Assembly (NCBI GenBank): GCA_022747635.1
Contig: JAKTNV010000041.1
Location: 4,192,453-4,256,452 of the forward strand
DNA length: 64,000 nucleotides
From: Hetaerina americana
Lineage: Eukaryota; Arthropoda; Insecta; Odonata; Calopterygidae
Direction: 5' to 3'
Positions 30,386 to 39,721 of this stretch are shown in pieces. The stretch's first letter is position 1; each line of letters opens with the position of its first letter. The translations under genes and the position numbers were made by a program. Under the pieces are notes generated by a model. It was not told the DNA's origin, did no database searches, and saw only the letters and a list, made by a program, of their open reading frames with translations.

Positions 30386-32260
30386 CTACATCAGTTCCCT
30401 CTTCATCTCTGAGTACTTTCTTCCTCTCTTCTTCCCGTCCAACATCCATATCCTGTTCCTTCCCTTTCCTCGTTTGCCTAATGCTCTCCCCTCTATTAGA
30501 GTCTTCAACATCCCACTGCCGGTCAACACCCCCTTCATCCACTTTTCCTGCCTCCATAGGATTGCTCCCAGCAAACCCCTCTCTTCGCCCACCATACCAA
30601 GTACTTCCTCATTTGTTTTCTTCCCTGTCCATTTCACCCTCTCCATTCTTCTCCACACGCACATTTCAAAAGCCTCCAGTCTACGTCTATCTTCCTGCTT
30701 CTATGACCACGTTTCCGCGCCACGTACATAGCTCAACGTACTCAACGTCCCTGTCATCAACTCCCTCCTCCTTGTGAAAGCCTCTTTGCCTAGCGCAAAC
30801 CTTCTCCTTACGTCCCAACTAATTTGACCGTGTTGGTCCAAAACACTTCCGAGATACGCAAACTGTTCTACCTGCTGTAATTTTCGCCCTCCTATTTTAT
30901 TGTTAAGCTTAGCCTTTTTCTTTCAAGAAAATCGCATAACCTTTGTTTTAATAATATTGATTCTCATCCCATACCTGTTGCACTGAATCTCCATTTCACT
31001 CAGCAATGCTTGCAGCCCCTTGGCTGACTGACAAACTAAAGCTTGGTCATCAACAGGCCTAACTGATTTTATGAATTCCCCGCCCACTTTCATTCCTACC
31101 ACCAGCCCTTCCCATCCCTCTTTAATCATTTCCTCTACATGCAGGTTGATTAGCATCGGTGATAATGGGCAACCCTGCCTTACGCCTCTTCCTAACACTG
31201 CCCATCCGGACTCCCCGTTCCCCACTAACACCTGAGCAGTCTGAGACATGTATAGGTTGCGGATCAGCCTCCTTTCCCACCAATCTATTCCTGTTTTTTG
31301 CAATATACTCATTAGTTTTTCCCAATTCACTTTATCAAATGCTTTTTCGAAATCTACGAAACAGGCAAATACCTCCTGGTTGTGTTCTATATTCCTCTCG
31401 ATTAATAATCTCATTACTGCAACGGCATCACGCGGACCTCTCCCCTTCCTAAAACCAAACTGGTCATCCTCTGAGTAATCATTTGCCCTACTCTCTATCC
31501 TTTTGTTTATGATCCTGAGAACAACTTGAGTTGCGCGGGATATCAAACTTGTAGTCCTCACATTATGTAGCCTTTACCTTTTTCGGAATAGGAACTAACA
31601 CTGATCTCACAAAGTCTTCCGGCCAGATTCCTTCCTAATAGATACTACCAATCAGTCCATATAGCCTCTTCCTCCCACTTTTTCCTGAACCTTTAAGTAG
31701 TTCTGCAGGAATGTTATCCACCCCCACGGTCTTGTTTAGCTTCGACTCCCTTAACGCCCTTTCCATCTCTTCGTCTAGTATGCCTGGACCTAAGCTATCT
31801 TCCTCTACGTCACATTCTTTTTCAATGTCTAACTTTATTGGTCGAAGTTCTTTACTATACAGTTCTTCTATGTACTCCTTCCATCTATCTTGGATCTTTC
31901 CTGCGTCAACTATTCCCTTACCCGCCTTATCTAACTGTTAGCATAGATCTCTCTTTCTTACTTCCAGATAAAGAGTAGGGCAAATGATTACTTAGGGAAG
32001 GGATGAATCGAGAGGAATATAGAATACAACCAGGAGGTATTTGCCTGTTTCGTAGATTTCGAAAAAGCTGGCTTCCATGGCTTCCTAGTCCTTTTCGCGT
32101 TAACGGTTCCAATAGTGTCTTTTGCGGCTTTGGACAACCCTTTCTTAATACTTTCCCATTTTTCTTCGATAGTACTTAGCTCTTTACCATCCTCCATGAT
32201 TGCCTCCACTGCCTGTTTGTATTCTTTCCTTTTCAAATATTCAATGCTTCTACATTCCAT
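30386..32260 (-). pseudogene. RTE reverse transcriptase and C-terminal region of R3
   Basis: Pieces in order: a linker (KRKEYKQAVEAIMEDGK, 31988-32260), DKAGKGIVDAGKIQDRWKEY (about 31930), ALRESKLNKTVGVDNIPAEL (about 31750), DQFGFRKGRGPRDAVAVMRL, FVDFEKAFDKVNWEKLM, GVRQGCPLSPMLINLHVEEM and VDDQALVCQSAKGLQALLSE (30923-31561), then the C-terminal KWTGKKTNEEVLGMVGEERG (30386-30664). The catalytic F/YADD is changed to VDD. Stops and frameshifts separate the pieces. Confidence 0.86.
31970..32067 (+). repeat. Inverted, internally shortened copy of R3 reverse transcriptase sequence
   Basis: Within the minus-strand R3 element this stretch reads in the opposite sense: AGAGTAGGGCAAATGATTAC (31971 on) matches the reverse of 31479-31500, and AATCGAGAGGAATATAGAA...CGTAGATTTCGAAAAAG (32007-32066) matches the reverse of 31345-31405, encoding IERNIEYNQEVFACFVDFEK on the plus strand. 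About 60 bases between the two blocks are missing. The element's normal linker is lost here. Confidence 0.85.
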
Positions 32261-33200
32261 TTTCTAACTCGCCGACCCTGCTTTATCTTTTTGTAACGGA
32301 CGCTACTTTTCATAACAACTAAATTGTGGTCGGAGTCACAATCCGCTCCCGGGAAGCTGTGGGAATTTATCACACTGTTCCTAAACCTGTGTCTAACCAG
32401 GATATTATCTAGCTGATATCTTCCCGAGTCACCTGGCATTTTCCATGTATACCTGCGTATTTTGTGGTGTCTAAACCAAGTGTTGGTGATGACTAACCCT
32501 TGTCTCCATCAGAACTAAACTGCTTTCTCCCCACGGTCATTCCTTGTGCCTAAACCGTAGTCCCCAACCTCATCACCATCTCTTCCCTCGCCTACCGTCG
32601 CATTCCAAACCCCCATCACTATCAAATGTTTTTTCTGCAGGAACACACGCGATTATGTCCTCTGACTGATCGCATATCCTATCGACCTCTTTTTCATTAT
32701 GGTTGCTCGGTGGCATGTATACCTGGATAATAACCAAGTTCGTCGGTTCTGCTTTTATCTTGTAATAATCTATCCGTTACCTGCTCTATGTTGACTACGC
32801 TTCTTCCTGCCTCTTCATTTAATATTATGGCAACCCCTCGTTGGCTGTCGTCCCCGCCACTGTATACTATTCTATAATTATCACTCCAGTAATCCACGAT
32901 ATCGTTCCATCTCACCTCGCATAGACCTAAAATATCTATATTTCCCCTTTCCATCTCTCGCTTAACATTCTCCAATTTCCCTGTCCTCATCATTGTCCTA
33001 ACATTCCACGTTCCTATTCTAACTAATTTGGTTTTCTTCTCCTGCGTCTTCTGTCCTGCTGCTGCTGGTTTTCCCTTGCAAGGGTTTCGTGGGATGACGA
33101 CCGCGGAAGCCTTGCCTCCCCCGCTGCCGGGCACGACACACGGCCGATTGGGCCGAGCCCCGTGGTTGCCAGGACTCAAAATATCTCTATTGTCCATCAT
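32240..33200 (-). pseudogene. RTE endonuclease domain of R3
   Basis: The frame at 32697-33200 shows IGTWNVRTMMRTGKLENVKR, GNIDILGLCEVRW (catalytic glutamate), YRIVYSGGDDSQRGVAIIL and EQVTDRLL, the N-terminal half of the apurinic-type endonuclease. It continues frameshifted to 32233-32439, where DNILVRHRFRNSVINSHSFP and GADCDSDHNLVVMK give the SDH active-site motif. This type of endonuclease nicks target DNA to prime reverse transcription. Frameshifts near 32750 and 32440 destroy it. Confidence 0.85.
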
Positions 33201-33490
33201 ATTTTTCTAGGGAATGATAATTGAGGTGGTTTCCCGTTGCCTTCCTCAATAGTGTTTTTAACGTGACACCATCACTTACTGGCCGCCCCACTGGGATCAG
33301 ACGCCATTGCAGCCGCCTCACTGAGGAACAGACGCTGCGTGGACTACCTTTCGTCTGGCTCCTAACCTTCGACCTATCTGGCATGGGCGACCCTACCAGG
33401 AGCAATTATTATTACTCCCGCCAGCACAGCTCTAGGGGTCATCGGAACGCACAAGCCCTTCCACCACGTCAAGGTTGTAGTCCGGGGAGG

Positions 33491-33535
33491 GATATATATA
33501 TATGTAACATATATATATATGTATATGTAAAAAAC
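33491..33535. repeat. AT-type microsatellite with TGTA interruptions
   Basis: ATATATATATGTAACATATATATATATG-type repeat bordering the 5' leader of R3. Confidence 0.85.
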
Positions 33536-33544
33536 GCTCAGGGA

Positions 33545-33645
33545 CTCTGGATGTGCCCGTAGACGTGCGTGGGAATCGAACCCGGGCACTTCGGTAGTAT
33601 TACAACGCTCTACTTTCAGGACTGCACATTCCCTACACATATGCA
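33545..33645 (-). mobile_element. tRNA-derived SINE head (S2-like, diverged)
   Basis: On the minus strand GTGCAGTCCTGAAAGTAGAG resembles the S2 A-box region and GTGCCCGGGTTCGATTCCCA is a clear B-box. The body of S2 is not visible. Confidence 0.65.
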
Positions 33646-33649
33646 TTTA

Positions 33650-35039
33650 TTGCAAAGCGAAAGGACAGCAGTAGTACAGAAGACCGAAATAGGAACGCAC
33701 TATTGAAATAGGGGCTTTTAATGACGAAGAGGAGAGGCAAATTAGAACAATGAAGGCAAGGGATGAAAATTCAGATGATGTTATATAATCAGTCTTCGAC
33801 ATTCTATTTCAATTGCCGTAGGATTCATTCCGATTATCTTTCTCCGCCCCCCCAGACGAAATGAAAACACTATATTTTATTTAGGCCTTCTACCAAGTCC
33901 TCTGCGCATATGCAATAATTAGAATTAGACGAACTAGTAAAAATGCCTTTCAAGATTTCCTAGTGAAGAGCACCGTCGATGCCATTTTGAAGATCGATCT
34001 CAGAGACGTTCACACATACATCGATATCGCGCCCACAATCCCCTCGACTGTTCACGCCAGACTGTTCCATCTGGCTCCCCCGAAAAAGGACTCATTTGCT
34101 CGGCGGAAGATTAATTGTGCGCTTGAATTGTGGAAGTAATGAATCGGAAGATTATTCTTTTGGCGCCCGTGGAGTGCGGGAAGTTGCAAATATCTCGAAA
34201 TTAACGGAAAACTCAGCCCCCCCCTCCCTCACCCCCCCAATCCACACTTCCCTTTGGCTTGGGCCTCCCCCCCTTTCCCTCAACGCCCCACGACGAAATT
34301 CTCTTAATTCTAATGAGCCATCAATTTGAATTAAGGGCGAGAGACGTGTAACAACAACGCCCCCCCCGCCACCCACCTACGTGATGTATATTCTTTGACA
34401 TCGTTTCGCAATTAGTTCTGCTCTGCCCCCATATTCTTTCCAGGAATAAATATTTCGTAAATTCATAACGAGATTAGCTACGAGAGCTTACATTATATGC
34501 ACAAGGGAGGGGGGGGGCAACTCCAAAACAGGGTGGGCGAAGCAGGGCGCTTAATCCGACAGGAGAAGGGGAAAAAAACATCCAATCGACGGTGACTTCA
34601 AAAATCTCTCTTTTTCTCCAGTTTTTCTCCCTCAAAATTATAATTACCTTTATTACTCTTCTTAATTATCTTTACGACATAATTCGCGTGTTTTTCGAAC
34701 GCCTGTAGGCGCGTCCCTTAACCAGTTTATGCTAAACCCAAAGGGAGATTAATGAATGGAAAGGAAGGTTCATTCCCATAGCAACTGGAATTTCTGTTCC
34801 AGAAGATGCGAGAGCAAGGGCCTTCGAGATAGTGCCTCGCCGTAGATGCTACGAGGGAGGAACCAAAAATAATCGGAATAATGTGGCGGTTAGCGGAGCT
34901 TACGCAGTACGCATTTCTTCCGCTAGGTGAGCAAAGAGCAAATCGCCGCGAGTCCTGCGCAATCATTGCTGTCGCCCGGGATGGCTGTGCTCAGTCACTA
35001 GGGTCCGTTTTGTAATCCGCTGCTCCACTTCCTCCTCGT
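33650..35039. other. Unassigned intergenic sequence
   Basis: Contains C-runs (34218-34230, 34359-34372) and a G-run (34508-34517). Frames are short with no motifs. Confidence 0.4.
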
Positions 35040-35625
35040 TTTTCGTCATCAGGGGTTTAAGCAAAGAGTGCGCCGCTGTGAAAGGTTGCTTCCTGCTCGG
35101 AAGAAACGCCGCAGAAAATGTTGTGATGTTAAAAAGAGCTTACAAGGATTTTGATGTGGAAAAAACACAAATGTAATAATAGTTTTTTCGTTTCAAATAA
35201 GGTGAAAAGTCACTTCATGACAAACCTCGTTCAGGACGTCCGTCAAAAACAATCAAGCCGATTTGTGGGAGACGAAGAACTGGTTTTTCCACCGTGATAA
35301 TGCACCTGATATTACATTCTAATTTAGGGCGCCACAAACAACACGACTCCCTTTTCCCACGCCCCTTACTCACCCCTGACCTCACTCCGCGCGATTTCTT
35401 CTGGTTTCGGCGAATTAAGAGGGAAAGAATGGACAACGTTTTGATGACGTGAAGCGATAAAGGAAAAAACGAGGCCGGCGCCGTCGGGCATCAGAACAAA
35501 TGAGTTTGAAATGTTTTTAGGAATGGAATCGCAGATTGAACAGATGTATTATGTGTAATGGAAAGTACTTTGAAAGGTGATAAGGTTTGTAAAATGATTA
35601 GCTTTTAAATATATAATTCCGGAAA
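35040..35625 (+). mobile_element. Mariner relic M7, internally deleted
   Basis: Coding remnants in shifting frames: AAENVVMLKRAYKDFDVEKT, GEKSLHDKPRSGRPSKT, then directly NWFFHRDNAPDIT (35275-35315, second catalytic aspartate block), TPDLTPRDFFWFRRIKRE (35370-35425) and EWNRRLNRCIMCNGKYFER (35520-35575). The linker region and the GDETW block are missing. The terminal repeats are not clear. Confidence 0.75.
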
Positions 35626-37144
35626 TTTTTCAGTACCCCCCTCATATAAATCCAAGGTTTGCCCCTCTCGTGGCCGTGTGGACTTTTAGCCGTAAGATAG
35701 ATGTTAGTTGACAGTGCAATACTCTGAATATATCCACCCAACTAATTTACTATTATTTGCGACTTTGCTAAGATGTACTTGCTTTTTACCGAGGAAATAC
35801 TATTTCAATCGCAGGATGGGCACGAACTCCAACGTGATCGTGGGGTCGCGTCCGCTATGACGGCGGTGATGCCCCCCGGAGGGGAGCTCGTTATACGACT
35901 GGTTCCGATCGTGTTTGATTAGCCAAAAGACTGGCTCTCATTCATGATTAGCAGAAGACCTAGACCAAACCATTAACACATGGCATATTGAACCTTAGTT
36001 ATGCGACGAATATGGAAGATTTAAGTAATCAGGATACGAACCGATTCACAGATAAAGAAATAAATTAACTTATTCCGTTCGTCATTTAATGTCCCTCGGG
36101 GCGAGGAAATAAATATAAAGTTCGCAAATGTGCGGTTTCTTTGCCCTATCGTGTACTCACGGTCACTGTGGAAACCCCATCACGGCCCCGTCAGCTCATT
36201 CTCGTTTGATGGGGAGAATGTCCCCAAAGGGATTCCCCCTAAGAAGGAAACTCAGCTGCGTAAATGAAAAAGTACGTATTTGAGTGCGACCTGTAAGGAT
36301 ATCATTTCGAGATCATTCCCTCATTTCGAGGCCGGCAGAGGCGCAGTGAAAATCTTTCTAACCCTGAGTAAGCCAATAAGTTACCTTCATTTATTAAATG
36401 CTGTTTCATCCACCGTCATAAAATTTGGAGATCATTTGAAGAATTAAAAACTTGAGTTAGTCCTTTGCCGCTATACTTTCATCACAATTTACAACGTTGT
36501 TGCGTCACCTTCAGGTGCATGCAAACCTGTGTTTGTGAGGTGGATGGACTACTATAGGTGAGCAAGGCCGAGTGGGAGAGGGCGGGGCGAGCGAAGAAAG
36601 CGATAAAGGGGAAGTGTTTTTGGGATGCGGATCTACTTATCCTGTACGAAAAGGTGGAGTGGGTTAAGGTAAGTAGACCAGTTGGAGGGGAACTCCGATA
36701 TGTGAGGGTCTGGTGGCCAGGGGGGAGGCGTTTAGGGTTGGCTTTAAAAGGGGAGAATGGCTCCCGAAAGCAAAATCCTTCGATGAGCTCCCTTCATAAT
36801 TTTGTCGAAATTCGGCATTTCGAACTGCTCCATGTAGCCCCAGCTTCCATTCGCCTCTTGACGTGGCACGTCTAGCAGGAAATAATAACTCTGTGCTCTC
36901 GCCGACAAATGTCTTGGCCTTAAGAAGGAGGGTCTTTGGCCCCAAACACTTTGGCATGGAATCTGCTTTAAGCTAATTCAGTCTGTTTTGACGCTACTCC
37001 CTCTTTGACCTAAGTACATTTTGCCACACGTGTCGGAATTCAAATTATGCACTTCACTCCCGTTTCCCTGCTCCATTTTGTCCTTACTATGTAACTACAT
37101 ATTTTCAAAAAGTGTCCCCAAAGTTTAGAATGTAATGTTGAATG
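35626..37144. other. Unassigned intergenic sequence
   Basis: No transposon protein or convincing gene. A 105-codon frame at 36558-36875 has no recognised motif and is overlapped by one on the other strand. Confidence 0.4.
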
Positions 37145-37146
37145 TA

Positions 37147-38110
37147 GAAGCTCTGTCCAACAATTAGTAGGACTGAGTCGACTATAAAACATTTATTGCC
37201 ATTACTGATACGTTCAGTCAAAAGTATTGGAAGTAGCACCAGTGTGCGTACATAAACCCTTGCCAGAGGGTTTCCACGCCTCGTACGCCTTCTGAAAGGC
37301 GACGCCCGGAATCCTGCTAATCTCCATTATCACGGTCTCTTGTAACGATTCCACCGAGCCGTGGTGACGTCCTCTCAGCACAGATTTGAGCCGAGGGAAG
37401 AGGAAAAGGTCTGGTGGGGAAATATCTAAAATATTTGGTTCCTCACTCCTCACATGGTCGAGAAGCTCTCGGCAGATCCGCGTGCGAGTTTCCTTTTGTT
37501 ATTTGTCCGAAAGCACTCGCGGCACCAACTTCGCACACACATCTTTCTCATACCCATGTATTCGGTCACAAGTGGATGCAAATCACTTTTAGGGATCCCA
37601 AGTTCATCAGAAACTCTGCGATCCCTATTCAAAAAAGCGTTCCCTCTTGAATATTTGGTCACTTTTGGAGGTCGAAGGGCGACCCGAAATTTCGGTGGTG
37701 TCTCCGACGCCTCTACCCTCCTCCCGAAACAACTTGTGCCGCTCAAAAACACCCCGTCTACCCATGGCGCTACCACCATAAGCTGCCGTGAGGATATCAT
37801 GAGGCTCTTTCCCAGTTTTTCCCCGTGACACGCAAAATTTGATGGTGTAGCGCTGTTCCAATAAACGGCTCACGATGGAGTGTAACGAGTTAACGTTATA
37901 GAGGTTTCACAAACGAACGATCTACACTCGGCAAAAGCTGGGAGCAAGAATTTGAATCCCTTTGGTAAATGATTAACCAATGGGCGAAAAACTTTCCCCC
38001 AGAAAGCTGGTTTGAACCATTTTGCCGCCTTTTTCTTGGTGAGAAGAAGTGGTGGCAATATTGGAACAGGTTTTCCTCGCTGACATCTCAACTTGTTTCT
38101 AACGTAAGGA
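37147..38110 (-). mobile_element. Mariner-like element M8, internally deleted, same family as M1
   Basis: The left end GAAGCTCTGTCCAACAATTA (37147, preceded by TA at 37145-37146) corresponds to the M1 terminal repeat. Adjacent non-coding sequence and coding sequence run parallel to M1. The right limit (about 38050-38180) is uncertain. On the minus strand the transposase begins at 37873 with MSRLLEQRYTIKFCVSRGKT and ends with AFQKAYEAWKPSGKG near 37250. The middle is missing at the same place as in M1. Confidence 0.82.
37214..37873 (-). pseudogene. Broken mariner transposase of M8
   Basis: N-terminal DNA-binding part (RRGVFERHKLFREEGRG, SGRPSTSKSDQIFKRER), a frameshift near 37630, then NRDRRVSDELGIPKSDLHPL and GMRKMCVRSWCRECF. 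At 37453-37460 (CGACCATG on the minus strand) the sequence jumps to NILDISPPDLFLFPRLKSVL and GRHHGSVESLQETV-MEISR. The GDETW and HHDNAP blocks are lost. Confidence 0.82.
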
Positions 38111-38441
38111 TATTTGCCATTTCCCGTAGCCATATAATTAATTTATCATCATTTCCGGCTATTTTTTAGGAATGGAATCGTCATTATATCGTGGCTAACG
38201 CGTAGAAGGCAATGCTTGTTACCAAGCGTGCTCGGAGTCAGCTGGGATCACTAGATGTGTAGCTGGGTTTAAAAATTAACACTCCCTTTATCTTCTTCTC
38301 CCATCGTAAAATGTGTATTTAGGCGCTGATTGCTTAAAAAAAACGTTGCCCACTTGAATTCTATGGTCTCGGGCTCAACTTTGTGGAGGTTCATGTTCGA
38401 TTAAATGAATATACTTTGTAACTTCCACACAATTTTTATTC

Positions 38442-38481
38442 GTACTACCGGTTTCAACGCAACGGCGTCATCATCAGGTAC
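38442..38481 (-). ncRNA. Hammerhead-ribozyme-like core, left arm
   Basis: Mirror image of the right-arm core on the minus strand. Here stem II reads GACGC-CGTT-GCGTT, replacing the G-U pair of the other arm with a C-G pair, so the single arm difference preserves pairing. Confidence 0.5.
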
Positions 38482-38487
38482 CTCTAG

Positions 38488-38527
38488 GTACCTGATGATG
38501 ATGCCGTTGCGTTGAAACCGGTAGTAC
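38488..38527 (+). ncRNA. Hammerhead-ribozyme-like core, right arm
   Basis: Stem I GTAC (38488-38491) can pair with GTAC (38524-38527). The core CTGATGA (38492-38498) fits the CUGANGA consensus. Stem II may form as GATGC-CGTT-GCGTT with a bulged T. GAAA (38514-38517) follows, then C-CG-G as a minimal stem III and TA before the presumed cleavage point. All conserved core positions are present. The bulge and minimal stem III make activity uncertain. Confidence 0.5.
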
Positions 38528-38640
38528 GAATAAAAATTGTGTGGAAGTTACAAAGTATATTCATTTAATCGTTGCCCACTTGTCCTCAACTGCCTGTCCA
38601 ACACCATAAAATATAACACACAAACACATATACATATGTA

Positions 38641-39387
38641 CGAGGGTCATCCGGAAAGTAGTACCCGTTCGTGAAATAAAAAGACAAAAGTAAATATTAA
38701 CAAACATAAAAAATTTTATTTGAAAGAGGATACTTTAAACTACTTCTCAACATAATCTCCAAGCAAATTAAGGCATTTGTCATAACGTGTGACAAGTTTC
38801 TGTATTCCTGCTGCATAGTCCTTCGCCGCCAGCTCATTGAGATACGCGAGGGACCCATCTTGCACAAATTTTTGCATAATGCAGATGGTGTTTAACAATT
38901 TCATGAACAATTGTTCGAGAAACATTGGGAAAATGCTCACAGATGTCATCAATTGTGACGCGCCGATCGTTCCTCACGAATTCGTCAACTGAGCTCACCA
39001 GTTGGTCTGTAATGACAGACGGTCTCCCCGAACGCTCATCGTCGTGTGTGTTCCCCCTCCCCATGTTGAAGTTGCGACACCACCGCCGAACAGACGACTC
39101 GTCCATTACATTGTCTCCATACACCTCCTTTAATTGGCGATGAATATCACATGGGCGAACGTTTCTTGCATTGAGGAATTTAATCACTGCCCTCACTTCA
39201 CAACTGGCGGCGTTCTCAATTTTTTTAAACATTGTAAACAATCACAGAAACAACACAGGCAATGCTAGCGTCACGCAACTTGGCTCAGAGAAGGCAGACA
39301 AGCCACTGAAGCTATCTGACCTCGTCCAGCGGCTACTCGCGTCGTCAGCACTTCATGCGGCACGAACGGGTACTACTTTCCGGATGA

Positions 39388-39393
<6 letters not shown>
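38641..39393 (-). mobile_element. Mariner-like element M9 with perfect 33-bp terminal repeats, internally deleted
   Basis: 38641-38673 and 39361-39393 are perfect inverted repeats of 33 bp beginning CGAGGGTCATCCGGAAAGTA. TA lies left of the element (38639-38640); the right side is a TG repeat, so the duplication is obscured there. The minus strand encodes a clean N-terminal DNA-binding domain followed by the C-terminal tail in another frame. At 753 bp it lacks the catalytic core. Perfect ends suggest recent mobilisation by a transposase encoded elsewhere. Confidence 0.92.
38834..39241 (-). pseudogene. M9 truncated transposase: intact DNA-binding domain only
   Basis: An open frame of 135 codons from the ATG at 39241 (39232 gives an alternative start, MFKKIENAA). 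It shows both helix-turn-helix halves: EIHRQ-type LKEVYGDNVMDESSVRRWC and GRPSVITDQLVSSVDEFV to DICEHFPNVSRTIVHEIV. It ends ICARWVPRVSQ, where the deletion shifts the frame. The C-terminal remainder YAAGIQKLVTRYDKCLNLLG lies at 38740-38800. Such a product could bind the terminal repeats without cutting; whether it is expressed is unknown. Confidence 0.85.

Positions 39394-39431
<38 letters not shown>
39391..39431. repeat. GT/TA microsatellite
   Basis: GT repeat passing into ATAT, between M9 and SINE S2c. Confidence 0.92.
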
Positions 39432-39432
<1 letters not shown>

Positions 39433-39716
39433 GTGGGTCGCGGTAGTCCAGTGGGTGGAGCGTTGGACTACTGACCGGAGGGTCCCGGGTTCAATTCCCG
39501 GGCAAGGCATCTGGGCACCTGCAGCTCCACCCAATCTAAGTGATTTTTCGGGTACCAGATCTTCCTGGGAAACCATAACCGCCACAGGGAAAGGAACTGG
39601 CCCCCCTTCCCTGATGTGTAAATTTTCACACGCGGTATAGGGCTTAGTACCAGGTGAACTCTACCATCACCTACTAAACCGACCTTCGGGTTGATTACTG
39701 TGTTTATGGTTTATAT
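39432..39716 (+). mobile_element. tRNA-derived SINE (family S2), best copy (c)
   Basis: tRNA-like head at 39434-39508: GGGTCGCGGTAGTCCAGTGG (A-box) and GGTCCCGGGTTCAATTCCCG (B-box). The body follows with GGGTACCAGATCTTCCTGGG, GGGAAAGGAACTGGCC, ATGTGTAAATTTTCACACGC and GGGCTTAGTACCAGG, and the 3' end ACCTTCGGGTTGATTACTGT plus a TATA tail. The head's anticodon arm pairs badly, so it is a SINE and not a tRNA gene. M10 is inserted in its TA-rich tail. Confidence 0.9.
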
Positions 39717-39721
39717 ATATA

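Larger units (their letters stand above)
30294..33490 (-). mobile_element. RTE-type LINE, nearly full length but broken (copy R3)
   Basis: Read on the minus strand: a 5' leader (33490-33205), endonuclease (33200-32697 and beyond), a linker, reverse transcriptase (31561-30923), a C-terminal region (30664-30386) and the 3' terminus CCTACCTTAACCGGTAGATT ending at 30294, then AT repeats. This order and the EN/RT sequence types fit the RTE clade. At least four frameshifts or stops separate the coding pieces. Part of the linker (about 31946-32080) is replaced by an inverted copy of the element's own reverse transcriptase sequence. Confidence 0.88.
38357..38569. mobile_element. Foldback element with hammerhead-like cores, flanked by a 13-bp direct repeat
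   Basis: CGTTGCCCACTTG flanks this segment at 38344-38356 and 38570-38582, so it looks like an insertion with a 13-bp target duplication (arm and repeat overlap by two bases). Inside, 38398-38483 and 38486-38571 are inverted copies of 86 bp around a 2-base centre (38484-38485). The only mismatch I found is at 38470 versus 38499-38503, within the hammerhead stem II. Each arm holds GTAC-CTGATGA...GAAACCGGTA-GTAC followed by AATAAAAATTGTG. No protein is encoded. Penelope-like elements and retrozymes are known to carry type I hammerheads with very short stem III; relation to them is inference. Confidence 0.8.

Noticed and set aside
39434..39508. tRNA gene (also 40696, 42016, 27308)
   Set aside because: A- and B-boxes are good, but the anticodon and acceptor stems pair poorly and a SINE body follows or the sequence belongs to the S2 family.
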